The translations under genes were made by a program, and so were the position numbers. This document shows, in pieces, positions 1 through 6,984 of a stretch of DNA of 41,654 bases (position 1 is its first letter; the number at the start of each line of letters is the position of its first letter). The notes below the pieces were generated by a model, which saw only the letters and a list, made by a program, of their open reading frames with translations, searched no databases and was not told where the DNA came from. Where the stretch lies: the NCBI GenBank assembly GCA_028277465.1, contig JANQGF010000190.1, positions 1 to 41,654 on the forward strand, in the 5' to 3' direction. This DNA is from Chromatiaceae bacterium (GTDB taxonomy: Bacteria > Pseudomonadota > Gammaproteobacteria > Chromatiales > Chromatiaceae).

Positions 1-87
1 ATTCAGAAACAAGTGGTGCAACTTGAGCCGCCCTTGTTGGGCACGCTCCGCTTTGCCCAACCTACGGTGTGTAGGTTGTTTCTGAAT
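1..87. repeat. Palindromic repeat element (REP-like)
   Basis: The first 12 bases (attcagaaacaa) are a perfect inverted copy of 76-87 (ttgtttctgaat). Inside lie a GTTGGGC/GCCCAAC hairpin (36-42 with 55-61) and an AACCTAC/GTAGGTT hairpin (59-65 with 71-77). The inner GTTGGGC...GCCCAAC core recurs at 13020-13047, so it is a dispersed element rather than a private terminator. Such intergenic palindromes resemble proteobacterial REP/BIME repeats. The left end coincides with the window edge, so the element may be longer. Confidence 0.6.
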
Positions 88-98
88 CATTACTAAGC

Positions 99-686
99 AT
101 GCAAAATAAGGTGAAACGGGGTACTAGACTCTCGCCGTTCCAATGGCTTGCGCTGGCGGTCTTTCTCTTCTTCTACGGCTTCACCGTCTTCGCCCTGACG
201 CGAGACTATTATCTGCGTCATCCGCCTCAGCCCCCGGCGGCCGAGACCCCGCCAACACCCCACGGGGCCCCGCAGTCGGGCGGAACCTTGGACGCCAGCG
301 CCATACCCGAAGCGATCCTTGAGCAGGATCCAAATCTCTTGCACCAACGCGCGGACGAACGCTTCATACGAGGGCAGTACGCGGAGGCGGTGCCACTCTA
401 CGAACGCATCTTGGAGCTTGGCCCAGAGGATGCGGAAGTCCTGAACGATCTTGGCCTGGCCTTGCATTACATGGGTGATACCGCCGGCGCGATCTCTCGT
501 CTCCAAGCCGCCGTTGGCATGAGCCCCGAGCTTCAACGGCCCTGGTTGACGCTCGGATTCGTCAATCTTCAGGCCGGCAAGGCATCCGCAGCGAAGGAGG
601 CACTAGAGCACGCCCGCGACCTCGATCCCGACAGCGACATCGGACAGGAGGCAGAGCGACTGTTGGGATTGGTTGGTGAGCCCTGA
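99..686 (+). CDS. Membrane-anchored TPR protein
   Basis: The 195-residue product has one N-terminal membrane segment (about residues 12-34, after a basic RLSPFQW stretch), a Pro-rich linker (about 40-65) and then three tetratricopeptide repeats from about residue 83 to 190, recognisable by motifs such as GQYAEAVPLYERILELGP and LNDLGLALHYMGDTAGAI. It should expose the TPR domain to the periplasm as a protein-protein scaffold. No enzymatic domain is visible. It stands alone, facing the downstream methyltransferase tail to tail with 36 bp between them. No good Shine-Dalgarno precedes the ATG, but the membrane anchor begins immediately, so the start is reasonable. The partner and pathway are unknown. 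Confidence 0.8.
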   Translation: MQNKVKRGTRLSPFQWLALAVFLFFYGFTVFALTRDYYLRHPPQPPAAETPPTPHGAPQSGGTLDASAIPEAILEQDPNLLHQRADERFIRGQYAEAVPLYERILELGPEDAEVLNDLGLALHYMGDTAGAISRLQAAVGMSPELQRPWLTLGFVNLQAGKASAAKEALEHARDLDPDSDIGQEAERLLGLVGEP

Positions 687-722
687 TACGAAGCAACCAG
701 AAGCCTGCTTGGGACAGACGAA

Positions 723-1325
723 TCAATCGGCGTGTCCATCGCGCCGGGCGAGCGCAACCGTGTAATGGGCGCCCTGCTTGAGCTTATCGTAGTTGCCGAA
801 GACGTCGTTCAGGTTACGCTTCATGTACTGTCTGAGGCCATTGATCGTGACAAGATAAAGTCGACCGCCCGGACGCAGGTGCTCGCGGGCGTCGTGGAGC
901 AGCAGCGCCAAGAGCTCCTTGCCCACCTTGGCGGGGACATTGCACGCGATCAGATCGAAGCGTCGTTCAGGCTCGATCTGATCGAATCCATTGCTGAGCC
1001 TGGCCGCCGCATTGTTCAGACCATTGAGTCGAGCGTTGCGGCTGGCATACTCGACAGCGACGAAGTCCTTGTCGACCATCAGGGTTTGGCCCTGCGGTGC
1101 CATGGCCGCCAGCGCCAACCCGATGGCACCGTAGCCACAACCGAGATCCAGGCAGTCGTCGCTGGGCTCGACGCGCACATGGTCGAGCAGGAGCCGTGTC
1201 CCACCATCGATCTCGCGCGGCGAAAAGAGCCCCCAGGTGCTCCGCAGGGTCAGGGTGTGTCCACCGATCTCGGCGGTGAAGAGGATATCGCGGCGAAGGC
1301 CGGCGAGTTGCTGGGGCGTGAGCAT
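723..1325 (-). CDS. Class I SAM-dependent methyltransferase (RsmC/RlmG-like fold)
   Basis: The 200-residue protein is a Rossmann-fold methyltransferase. The AdoMet-binding motif I is DLGCGYGAIGLALAA near residue 60, followed by an acidic motif II (MVDKD) and a motif IV reading ACNVPAKVG. The region before motif I (STWGLFSPREIDGGTRLLLDHV) matches the RsmC/RlmG group, which methylate guanines in rRNA. However, those enzymes carry an NPPF motif IV, while here it is NVPA, so the substrate may not be a base amino group. It is about the size of the isolated catalytic domain, without the N-terminal domain of E. coli RsmC. I call the fold confidently and leave the substrate open. Confidence 0.8.
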   Translation of the reverse strand: MLTPQQLAGLRRDILFTAEIGGHTLTLRSTWGLFSPREIDGGTRLLLDHVRVEPSDDCLDLGCGYGAIGLALAAMAPQGQTLMVDKDFVAVEYASRNARLNGLNNAAARLSNGFDQIEPERRFDLIACNVPAKVGKELLALLLHDAREHLRPGGRLYLVTINGLRQYMKRNLNDVFGNYDKLKQGAHYTVALARRDGHAD

Positions 1326-1503
1326 GATCGCGCGATGGGGCAGTCCGCCTCGGGGCTTGTGAGCGTCCGTCGCATTAGACCACCTCGGGTCGCAGCGTCA
1401 ACGGCTTTCTGGACCCGGCCCCAGGGGACAGCCTCGCCGGCTTCCTCACCGAGTTTCCGAGCATCTTCATCTCTGATGCATCGTCCCGGTCGCTGCGAAC
1501 AGA

Positions 1504-2136
1504 CTACTGGTTCCCGATCCTTTCTCGCTGGTGCTCGGACTGCGCCCGAGCGAATTCCTCACGGTCGACCAGCCCATCGTCATCGCGATCGACCTCGGCG
1601 AAGGTCGGCGCCTTGGGCAGGTTGCGCATCAGGTAGCCTTGCTGTGACCGCTCGGCGATGCGGTTGGCCCGGGCCTCGCCAAACTCTTGCTCTGTGATGG
1701 ATCCGTCACCATTCAGGTCGAATTCGCCGAAGGCCGGCATCTTCATCCCCATGCCTCGACCCATCCCACCACCTCCGCCTCGGCCATAGCCCGGCCCCAT
1801 ACCCATCCCGGGACCGCCCTGCCTGCGGGATTGCTGCACGCTGGCGAACTCCTCCGGCGCGAGTCGACCGTCGCCGTTGAGGTCGAAGTCGTTGAAGGAA
1901 GGCGCATTCGCAGCGCCCCGCATGGGTGCACCGGCGGCCGCACGCGACGCCCGGCGCTCAGCGCGCACCTGGTCGAACTCCTCCTCGGTGACGATACCGT
2001 CGCCGTCCCGGTCGAAGCCGGAGAAGGTCATGGGACCGTGGGGGGGCACTGTGCTCCCCTGGCCGAAGGCGCTGAAGGCACTGCCAGCGGCGATGATCGC
2101 CACTGCCGCCAGTCTCGTTGGGTTCTTACTGTTCAT
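1504..2136 (-). CDS. Periplasmic EF-hand calcium-binding protein
   Basis: The product (210 aa) starts with a Sec signal peptide (about residues 1-26, ending SAFSAFGQ). Four EF-hand loops follow: DRDGDGIVTEEE, DLNGDGRLAPEE, DLNGDGSITEQE and DRDDDGLVDREE. Loops two and three are separated by a Gly/Met-rich linker (about 113-132). The first three loops keep acidic residues at positions 1, 3, 5 and 12 and the central Gly; the fourth is close. It is therefore a likely Ca2+-binding exported protein acting as buffer or Ca-dependent binding protein. The start is supported by AGGAGA just upstream on the minus strand. No partner is evident. Confidence 0.88.
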   Translation of the reverse strand: MNSKNPTRLAAVAIIAAGSAFSAFGQGSTVPPHGPMTFSGFDRDGDGIVTEEEFDQVRAERRASRAAAGAPMRGAANAPSFNDFDLNGDGRLAPEEFASVQQSRRQGGPGMGMGPGYGRGGGGGMGRGMGMKMPAFGEFDLNGDGSITEQEFGEARANRIAERSQQGYLMRNLPKAPTFAEVDRDDDGLVDREEFARAQSEHQRERIGNQ

Positions 2137-2326
2137 CTCGATCTCCTAGAAGTCAGTCTCCTGTATTCAGTATCGGCCAGGATGCAGCAGCCAAAGTGGA
2201 ACAATCGTGAAATCGGCATCACCTCATGCGGACCATGGTCTCGTGCATCCCCCGGTTGAGTCCGATTCAGGCACCCTCTTCGAGCCCTCTCGCGCTGCTC
2301 ATCCGGCCTCTCCCTTCCGTATCGAC

Positions 2327-2941
2327 TCAATCCTCCCAAGCGCCGAAACCCGGGATCCGGACCTGATGCTCGTTGTAGACGCCCCGGTCCGCGCCAAGAT
2401 GGCAGCTGTCACACTGGCTGAAGCTGCCGACCTCAGGATTGTCCGTCACCATCCGAGCCGGAATCTCGTCGTGCTCGCGCCTGAAATAGACCGAGGCCGT
2501 GATGCGTGGCAGATCACGACCCACGCCGGCGGCAGTGTCCGCCGTCCGGACACCGAAGGCCCGCGCCCGCGAACGGTGCGCCTGGTCGGAGGCGTTTGCG
2601 GTCAGGTAGGTGCTGATCTCGCGGCCCAGCGCATCCGAGAGCGAGGCGTCGTCGCCATAGTGCTCGCCGAGCGCGGCCGGTTGCATGATCTCGACCCAGG
2701 AGCCTGCCGGAAGCAAACCTGGTTGATAGGCCATATGGCAGGCGCCGCACTCCTCGCGATAGGTGGCGTTCGTCACCGGTGCCACGTCGGGCCGGGAACG
2801 TACCCAGCCACCACTGGGTCGTCGATGTTCTTCGCGCTCGTGCGAGTCATCGTCGTCCGCATCGCTCATGGCCAGGCCGACGCCGCCCAGTGAGAGCAGT
2901 CCGGCGACAAGCATGGCGGGGATTCGCTTGGATCGAGTCAT
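2327..2941 (-). CDS. Dihaem cytochrome c (DHC family)
   Basis: This 204-residue exported cytochrome has a signal peptide (about residues 1-25) and two CxxCH haem sites, ECGACHMAY in the N-terminal half and QCDSCHLGA near the C-terminus. The spacing and the ending NEHQVRIPGF fit the DHC family, whose members pass electrons to the oxygen-binding protein SHP encoded next door. I chose the internal ATG because AGGAGA lies 9 nt upstream on the minus strand; the frame stays open 19 codons further 5' but that extension has no signal-peptide character. It is the last gene of the cytochrome b - SHP - DHC operon, with 16 bp to SHP. Confidence 0.9.
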   Translation of the reverse strand: MTRSKRIPAMLVAGLLSLGGVGLAMSDADDDDSHEREEHRRPSGGWVRSRPDVAPVTNATYREECGACHMAYQPGLLPAGSWVEIMQPAALGEHYGDDASLSDALGREISTYLTANASDQAHRSRARAFGVRTADTAAGVGRDLPRITASVYFRREHDEIPARMVTDNPEVGSFSQCDSCHLGADRGVYNEHQVRIPGFGAWED

Positions 2942-2957
2942 GGAACTGGTCTCCTGA

Positions 2958-3314
2958 TCACTGGGTCTTGATGAAGCCGATGAAGTCGGCCTTCTCACTC
3001 GCCGTGCATTCGCGCCCTATGGTCCAGCGACAGTTGCGCAGAAGCCATTTCTCGATCTTCTTCGGATCGGTCAACCGCCGCGGATTGACCGAGGGCGCCA
3101 GCGGCTCGATGACCTTGCCGGTCTTCACATGCCGGCCTGGCCGGGTCAGGTCGCGTCCGTGACAGCTGGTGCAGCTGCGCGCCTGGGAGGCATCGGGCTG
3201 CGGGTGTTCCTGGATCCAGGCCGCGGCACCCGCCGCAGGATTGACCGCGAAGGAGGTGCCCGGCAACACCAGCGCGCCCGCGCTCATCAAGACCAACACC
3301 GTGGTGGGTTTCAT
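2958..3314 (-). CDS. SHP-type oxygen-binding monohaem cytochrome c (DUF1924)
   Basis: The precursor is 118 aa with a signal peptide (1-23) and a single CTSCH haem site (Cys48, Cys51, His52). Near the C-terminus lies RNCRWTIGREC: Asn94 followed by Cys95 and Cys104. In sphaeroides haem protein (SHP) an Asn in such a disulphide-bridged loop is the displaceable sixth haem ligand, which lets the protein bind O2 and other small ligands. The length, the loop and the neighbours (cytochrome b and DHC) match the SHP operon described in Rhodobacter and Shewanella. Its first codons overlap the cytochrome b stop (ATGA), indicating translational coupling. The Asn ligand is inferred by position; no alignment was run. 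Confidence 0.85.
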   Translation of the reverse strand: MKPTTVLVLMSAGALVLPGTSFAVNPAAGAAAWIQEHPQPDASQARSCTSCHGRDLTRPGRHVKTGKVIEPLAPSVNPRRLTDPKKIEKWLLRNCRWTIGRECTASEKADFIGFIKTQ

Positions 3315-3940
3315 GCGTCTTTGCCCCGCTTGAATCCGGTGATCATGGCGCCGATCAGGTTCTCGCGATGCGACAGGCTGGAGAAGAGGACGCCGGCCAC
3401 ATGGATGAAGACCAAGGCCAGGGTGAGGTTGGCGAGCACCTCGTGGAACTCTTCCAGCAGGTGGGCCTCGGCGCTCGACAACCCGCTCATCAGCGGGGCC
3501 AGCGGTCCCGAAAGCTCTTGCCCGCCGTACAGCGCCAAGCCGCTCACCCCGGTCGCCGTCACCGCGAGCAGCAGCGCAATCACCATGGCCCCGCCGGCCG
3601 GGTTGTGGCCTAGATAACGCGGCGCCCGAAGGCGCAGGGCATCCTCGAGATAGGAGAGGACCTGGCGCGGGCCACGCACGAAGTCACCGAAGCGCGCGTG
3701 CCGGGTCCCGACCAGGCCCCAGACCAACCGGACGGCGACCAGGCTCAGAACCAGATAACCCGCCCACACATGAAGGCCGAGCAGGTCGTCTTCGACGATG
3801 TAGGCAGTCGCGAATCCGGCCACCAAAGACCAGTGGAAGATCCGCACCAGCGGATCCCAAACACGGATCCGGGCGGCCGAGTCCAGCCCGGAGACTTCAA
3901 CGGATACGGTCCCGGATGGGACCCTCGCGAGTATGTTCAT
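3311..3940 (-). CDS. Cytochrome b561-type membrane haem protein
   Basis: The 209-residue protein carries four or five hydrophobic helices and the signature of the hydrogenase-type cytochrome b561 family: VWDPLVRIFHWSLVAGF with a haem-ligand His, GLHVWAGYLVLSLVAVRLVWG with a second His, and LHEVLANLTLALVFIHVAGV-like residues near the C-terminus (HEVLAN and FIHVAG). It probably takes electrons from the quinone pool and hands them to the periplasmic DHC and SHP. It is the first gene of this three-gene operon, and its stop overlaps the SHP start by 4 bp. A short acidic or polar N-terminus (residues 1-25) precedes the first helix. Confidence 0.88.
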   Translation of the reverse strand: MNILARVPSGTVSVEVSGLDSAARIRVWDPLVRIFHWSLVAGFATAYIVEDDLLGLHVWAGYLVLSLVAVRLVWGLVGTRHARFGDFVRGPRQVLSYLEDALRLRAPRYLGHNPAGGAMVIALLLAVTATGVSGLALYGGQELSGPLAPLMSGLSSAEAHLLEEFHEVLANLTLALVFIHVAGVLFSSLSHRENLIGAMITGFKRGKDA

Positions 3941-3979
3941 CTGCGCTTTCCTCTATGGGTATCTTGGGAGGAGTCGATT

Positions 3980-4000
3980 GGTCGCGAGCGGGTCGCGACC
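3980..4000. promoter_or_regulatory. Inverted repeat upstream of the cytochrome b operon
   Basis: GGTCGCGA (3980-3987) and TCGCGACC (3993-4000) form a perfect 8-bp inverted repeat around 5 nt, 40 bp upstream of the cytochrome b start and between it and the chemoreceptor gene. There is no T-run on either side, so a terminator is unlikely; a regulator-binding site is possible. No regulator can be named. Confidence 0.3.
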
Positions 4001-4118
4001 ATGGGCGCAGATTAACCAAGTGAGGCTGACCGAACGCTGTGCGTCCCTGTCAGCGAACGGTCAGGATAGGCATCGTGCCGACCTCAAGGACACGGGCCCG
4101 GACCCGGCCAGCATGGAC

Positions 4119-5690
4119 TCAGACCCTGTATTGGTGGACGAGCGATGTCAGGCGGCCGGCAAGATCTTCCAGATGTCCGGTGGCCGTGACCACGCCATCG
4201 GTACTCCCGAGGGTCTGGGTCGAGAGACCCCGGATACTCTCCACGTTTCGATTCATCTCCTCCACCACGGCACTCTGCTCTTCCGCGGCCGTGGCGATCT
4301 GGGCGTTCATGTCATTGATCCGATCGACCGACTGGGTGATGGAATCCAGCGACTGGTCGGTCTCGGTCGCGGAAGCCACGCTCTGCTCGGCCTGCCCGCG
4401 TCCCCGTTTCATCACGGAGACGGCGCTCCGCGCACCCTCCTGCAAGCGCTCGATCATGGCTTGGATCTCCCGGGTGGACTCCTGGGTACGTTGCGCAAGT
4501 GCCCGTACCTCGTCCGCCACCACCGCGAATCCGCGCCCCTGCTCGCCGGCCCGGGCCGCCTCGATGGCCGCATTCAAGGCCAGAAGATTGGTTTGACCTG
4601 CAATGCCACGGATGACATCCAGAATCTTGCCGATGTTCTCCGATTCCTCGCCCAGCCGACCGATGGCCTCGGCGGCCTCGGAGACGCCGTCGGCCAGTTG
4701 CTGGATCCCGGCCACGCTCTCCCGCACGATCGCCCTGCCCCCCTGGGCCTCGGCACTCGCCTGATGCGCCGCGTCGGCGGCGGCCGTGGTGTTGGTGGCA
4801 ACCTCGGACACGGTCGCCGACATCTCGTTCATGGCCGTGGCAACCATGTCCGTTTCCTGGTGCTGCTGTTCCATCAGGCGGTGGGTGGCGTTGCTCGCGG
4901 CCGCGAGCTGGCCTCCAGCCTCGGCAACCCCGGATGCCGACTCCTGGATGTGACCCATGACGGTCGCCAAACGGGATTGAAGCATCTTGATGGACTGCAG
5001 GATCTCGGCCGTCTCGTTGTTGCCTGCGACCTGGATCGGGAACTTCAGATCCCCGCCCGCGATCTTCTTGGCGGCGGTCACGCCCTCTTTGATGTGTGCG
5101 AAGATGGTCCAAGCGCTAACCTGTGCCAGCACGACCCCGACCGCCAGCGCGGCCAGTCCGACCCAGGGGCTCGCCAACCAGCCCGCGGCCACCGCCCCCA
5201 GGCCAACCAGGGCGAAGGCGGCAGTCAGCCAGGCTCGGTGGTCGAATTCGGGGATGAGGCGCTGAGGCAGATCCTCGAGCTTCCGCTCCCGGACCCGAGC
5301 GTAGAGACGACCGGCCTTCTCGATCTGATCGCGCGTGGGTTTGGTCCTCACCGATTGATACCCGACCAGTGTCTCGCCCTCATAGACAGGCGTGACATAG
5401 GCGTCCACCCAGTAATGATCGCCGTTCTTGCACCGATTCTTCACGATCCCCCGCCAGGGCTTGCCCTTCTTCACGGTCGACCAGAGATCCTTGAAAGCCG
5501 CCGGCGGCATGTCCGGGTGCCTGACGATATTGTGATTCGTGCCCATCAACTCATGCTCATCGAACCCACTGATGTCGATGAAGGGTCGGTTGCAGTAGGT
5601 GATGATCCCCTTGGTGTCGGTGGTCGAAACGATGACCAGGGAAGCGTCGTAGTCGTTTTCCCGGTTAGTGATCGGTAGGTTTATCTTCAT
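4119..5690 (-). CDS. Aer-like PAS-domain methyl-accepting chemotaxis protein
   Basis: The 523-residue chemoreceptor begins with a PAS domain (about 15-120) of the Aer type, containing [20 protein letters not shown] and [20 protein letters not shown]. Two closely spaced membrane helices follow (about 150-195), then a HAMP-like segment with [14 protein letters not shown] and a long cytoplasmic signalling domain. The hairpin tip is recognisable as [21 protein letters not shown] followed by [16 protein letters not shown]. There is no periplasmic sensor domain, so it probably senses redox or energy state in the cytoplasm, as Aer does through FAD; flavin binding is inferred. It should signal through CheW/CheA, which are not in the window. 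It is a single gene reading towards the cytochrome operon. Confidence 0.93.
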   Translation of the reverse strand: MKINLPITNRENDYDASLVIVSTTDTKGIITYCNRPFIDISGFDEHELMGTNHNIVRHPDMPPAAFKDLWSTVKKGKPWRGIVKNRCKNGDHYWVDAYVTPVYEGETLVGYQSVRTKPTRDQIEKAGRLYARVRERKLEDLPQRLIPEFDHRAWLTAAFALVGLGAVAAGWLASPWVGLAALAVGVVLAQVSAWTIFAHIKEGVTAAKKIAGGDLKFPIQVAGNNETAEILQSIKMLQSRLATVMGHIQESASGVAEAGGQLAAASNATHRLMEQQHQETDMVATAMNEMSATVSEVATNTTAAADAAHQASAEAQGGRAIVRESVAGIQQLADGVSEAAEAIGRLGEESENIGKILDVIRGIAGQTNLLALNAAIEAARAGEQGRGFAVVADEVRALAQRTQESTREIQAMIERLQEGARSAVSVMKRGRGQAEQSVASATETDQSLDSITQSVDRINDMNAQIATAAEEQSAVVEEMNRNVESIRGLSTQTLGSTDGVVTATGHLEDLAGRLTSLVHQYRV

Positions 5691-5839
5691 TGTGACAGCC
5701 TATCGCCGATGGTGATTGCCCCGAGGTGATACCGGACAAGCTCGATCCAGCCCCTCCGAATCTATAGCGGCATGGTAACGCAAGACATGACTGCCTCCCG
5801 CGGCCTGAACCCGGCCCTGAACAAGCCGTACTTGTCTTG

Positions 5840-5855
5840 TCAGCGCTCCGTCAGC
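5840..5855 (+). promoter_or_regulatory. Direct repeat, candidate response-regulator operator
   Basis: TCAGC occurs at 5840-5844 and again at 5851-5855, an 11-bp period (TCAGC-N6-TCAGC), 23 bp before the PepSY start codon. OmpR/PhoB-family regulators commonly bind two half-sites one helical turn apart, and the operon just downstream encodes one, so autoregulation is plausible. Binding itself is inferred. Confidence 0.4.
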
Positions 5856-5877
5856 AAGGATCGGTCATGATGAAGAC

Positions 5878-6240
5878 ATGCGATTCCAACCCATCCACCG
5901 CCGGCACCTCGTGAGCGGGTTCGTGCTCGCCGGGCTCCTGATCTGGACGACCGTACAAGCAGATCACGACGATCACGAGCCTGCCGACGACGAGGAATAC
6001 GACCATGAACGAGCGCGCGACGCGCTGGATCGCGGCGAGGTGCGACCCATTGCCGAGATCCTCGCCAGGGTCGCCGCACATGTGCAGGGTGAAGTGATCA
6101 AGGTGGAGTTCGAGCACGAGGGGCATCATGAAACGAGCACCTGGATCTATGAGCTCAAGGTCATCGACCGTCGCGGCCGTCTGCTCGAGGTGACAGTCGA
6201 CGCCGCGACGGGCCGCATCCTGGAGCTGGAGGAGGACTGA
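5878..6240 (+). CDS. Periplasmic PepSY-domain protein
   Basis: This 120-residue exported protein has a signal peptide (about 1-28) and an Asp/His-rich stretch (DHDDHEPADDEEYDHE, about 30-45) that could bind metal. A PepSY domain follows (about 46-118), seen in RPIAEILARVAAHVQGEVIKV and the closing VTVDAATGRILELEED. PepSY proteins are often encoded with OmpR-type two-component systems and may modulate the sensor kinase or a peptidase. It is the first gene of a five-ORF operon; its stop overlaps the next start (TGATG). The direct repeat just upstream may be its operator. Confidence 0.85.
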   Translation: MRFQPIHRRHLVSGFVLAGLLIWTTVQADHDDHEPADDEEYDHERARDALDRGEVRPIAEILARVAAHVQGEVIKVEFEHEGHHETSTWIYELKVIDRRGRLLEVTVDAATGRILELEED

Positions 6241-6905
6241 TGCGCGTCCTGCTAGTCGAAGACGACGACCGGACCGCGGCCGGTGTGACGGCCGCGCTGC
6301 AGGCCGCCGGTTTCCTCGTCGTCCGCGCACGCGAGGGCGAAGACGCCTGGTTCAAGGGCGACACCGAGGGCTATGCGGCCGCCATCCTCGACCTGGGGTT
6401 GCCCGGGATGGACGGGCTCTCGGTCCTGCGCAAGTGGCGGGCGGGCGGCCAGCGGCTCCCAGTGCTGATCCTGAGCGCGCGGGGCGATTGGAGCGAGCGG
6501 GTCGAGGGGATCGATGCCGGCGCCGACGACTATCTGCCCAAACCCTTTCGCATGGAGGAACTGCTGGCGCGATTACGTGCACTGGTGCGACGTGCCGCCG
6601 GCCAGGCAACTGCCGTGATGGCGAGCGGACGGGTGACGCTCGACACCCGGCACATGTCGGCCAGTCTGGACGGCATGCCGGTACATCTCTCGCCCCAAGA
6701 GTATCGGCTGGTCAGCTATCTGATGCAGCATGCCGGGCGGGTCGTCTCCCAGCTCGAGCTGACCGAACAGCTCTATGCCCAGGACTTCGAACGCGAATCC
6801 AATGCCATCGAGGTGCTCGTGGGGCGGGTGCGACGCAAGCTCGGGACCGATCTGATCAAGACCAGGCGCGGGTTCGGTTATCTAGTCGAACGGAGCGACC
6901 CATGA
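6240..6905 (+). CDS. OmpR-family response regulator (PhoP/QseB type)
   Basis: The 221-residue regulator has a receiver domain (about 1-115) with the acidic pocket EDDD at 7-10, the phospho-acceptor Asp51 in LDLGLPGMDG, the Ser of LILSARG and the Lys of LPKPFR. A winged-helix DNA-binding domain follows (about 125-218), ending LIKTRRGFGYLVE, the usual wing of OmpR-type regulators. It should be phosphorylated by the PhoQ/QseC-like kinase encoded downstream and control transcription, probably including its own operon through the TCAGC direct repeat. Its start overlaps the PepSY stop by one base. Confidence 0.95.
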   Translation: MRVLLVEDDDRTAAGVTAALQAAGFLVVRAREGEDAWFKGDTEGYAAAILDLGLPGMDGLSVLRKWRAGGQRLPVLILSARGDWSERVEGIDAGADDYLPKPFRMEELLARLRALVRRAAGQATAVMASGRVTLDTRHMSASLDGMPVHLSPQEYRLVSYLMQHAGRVVSQLELTEQLYAQDFERESNAIEVLVGRVRRKLGTDLIKTRRGFGYLVERSDP

Positions 6906-6984
6906 ACGGGGCGCGCCGCTCACCGCATCTTGTCTCGACCCCGGAGCGGATCGCGGTCGAACGCAGGCGATTCATGCAGGCATG
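6902..6984 (+). CDS. 27-codon mini-ORF bridging regulator and kinase
   Basis: A 27-codon frame starts with an ATGA overlap on the response-regulator stop and ends with a stop that overlaps the histidine-kinase ATG (ATGA again). The peptide (MNGARRSPHLVSTPERIAVE and on) is basic and matches nothing I recognise. The two exact overlaps would let ribosomes pass from regulator to kinase by translational coupling across an otherwise untranslated 76-bp gap. The kinase frame itself has no start codon upstream of 6982. It may be a coupling device or chance; I favour neither strongly. Confidence 0.35.

Noticed and set aside
3980-4000. GGTCGCGA/TCGCGACC hairpin as a terminator
   Set aside because: No T-run follows on either strand and it lies upstream of, not after, the cytochrome operon.
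3933-5678. A 581-codon plus-strand frame opposite the chemoreceptor
   Set aside because: It is the mirror of a clearly coding minus-strand gene; the Arg/Gly/His-rich translation matches no family.
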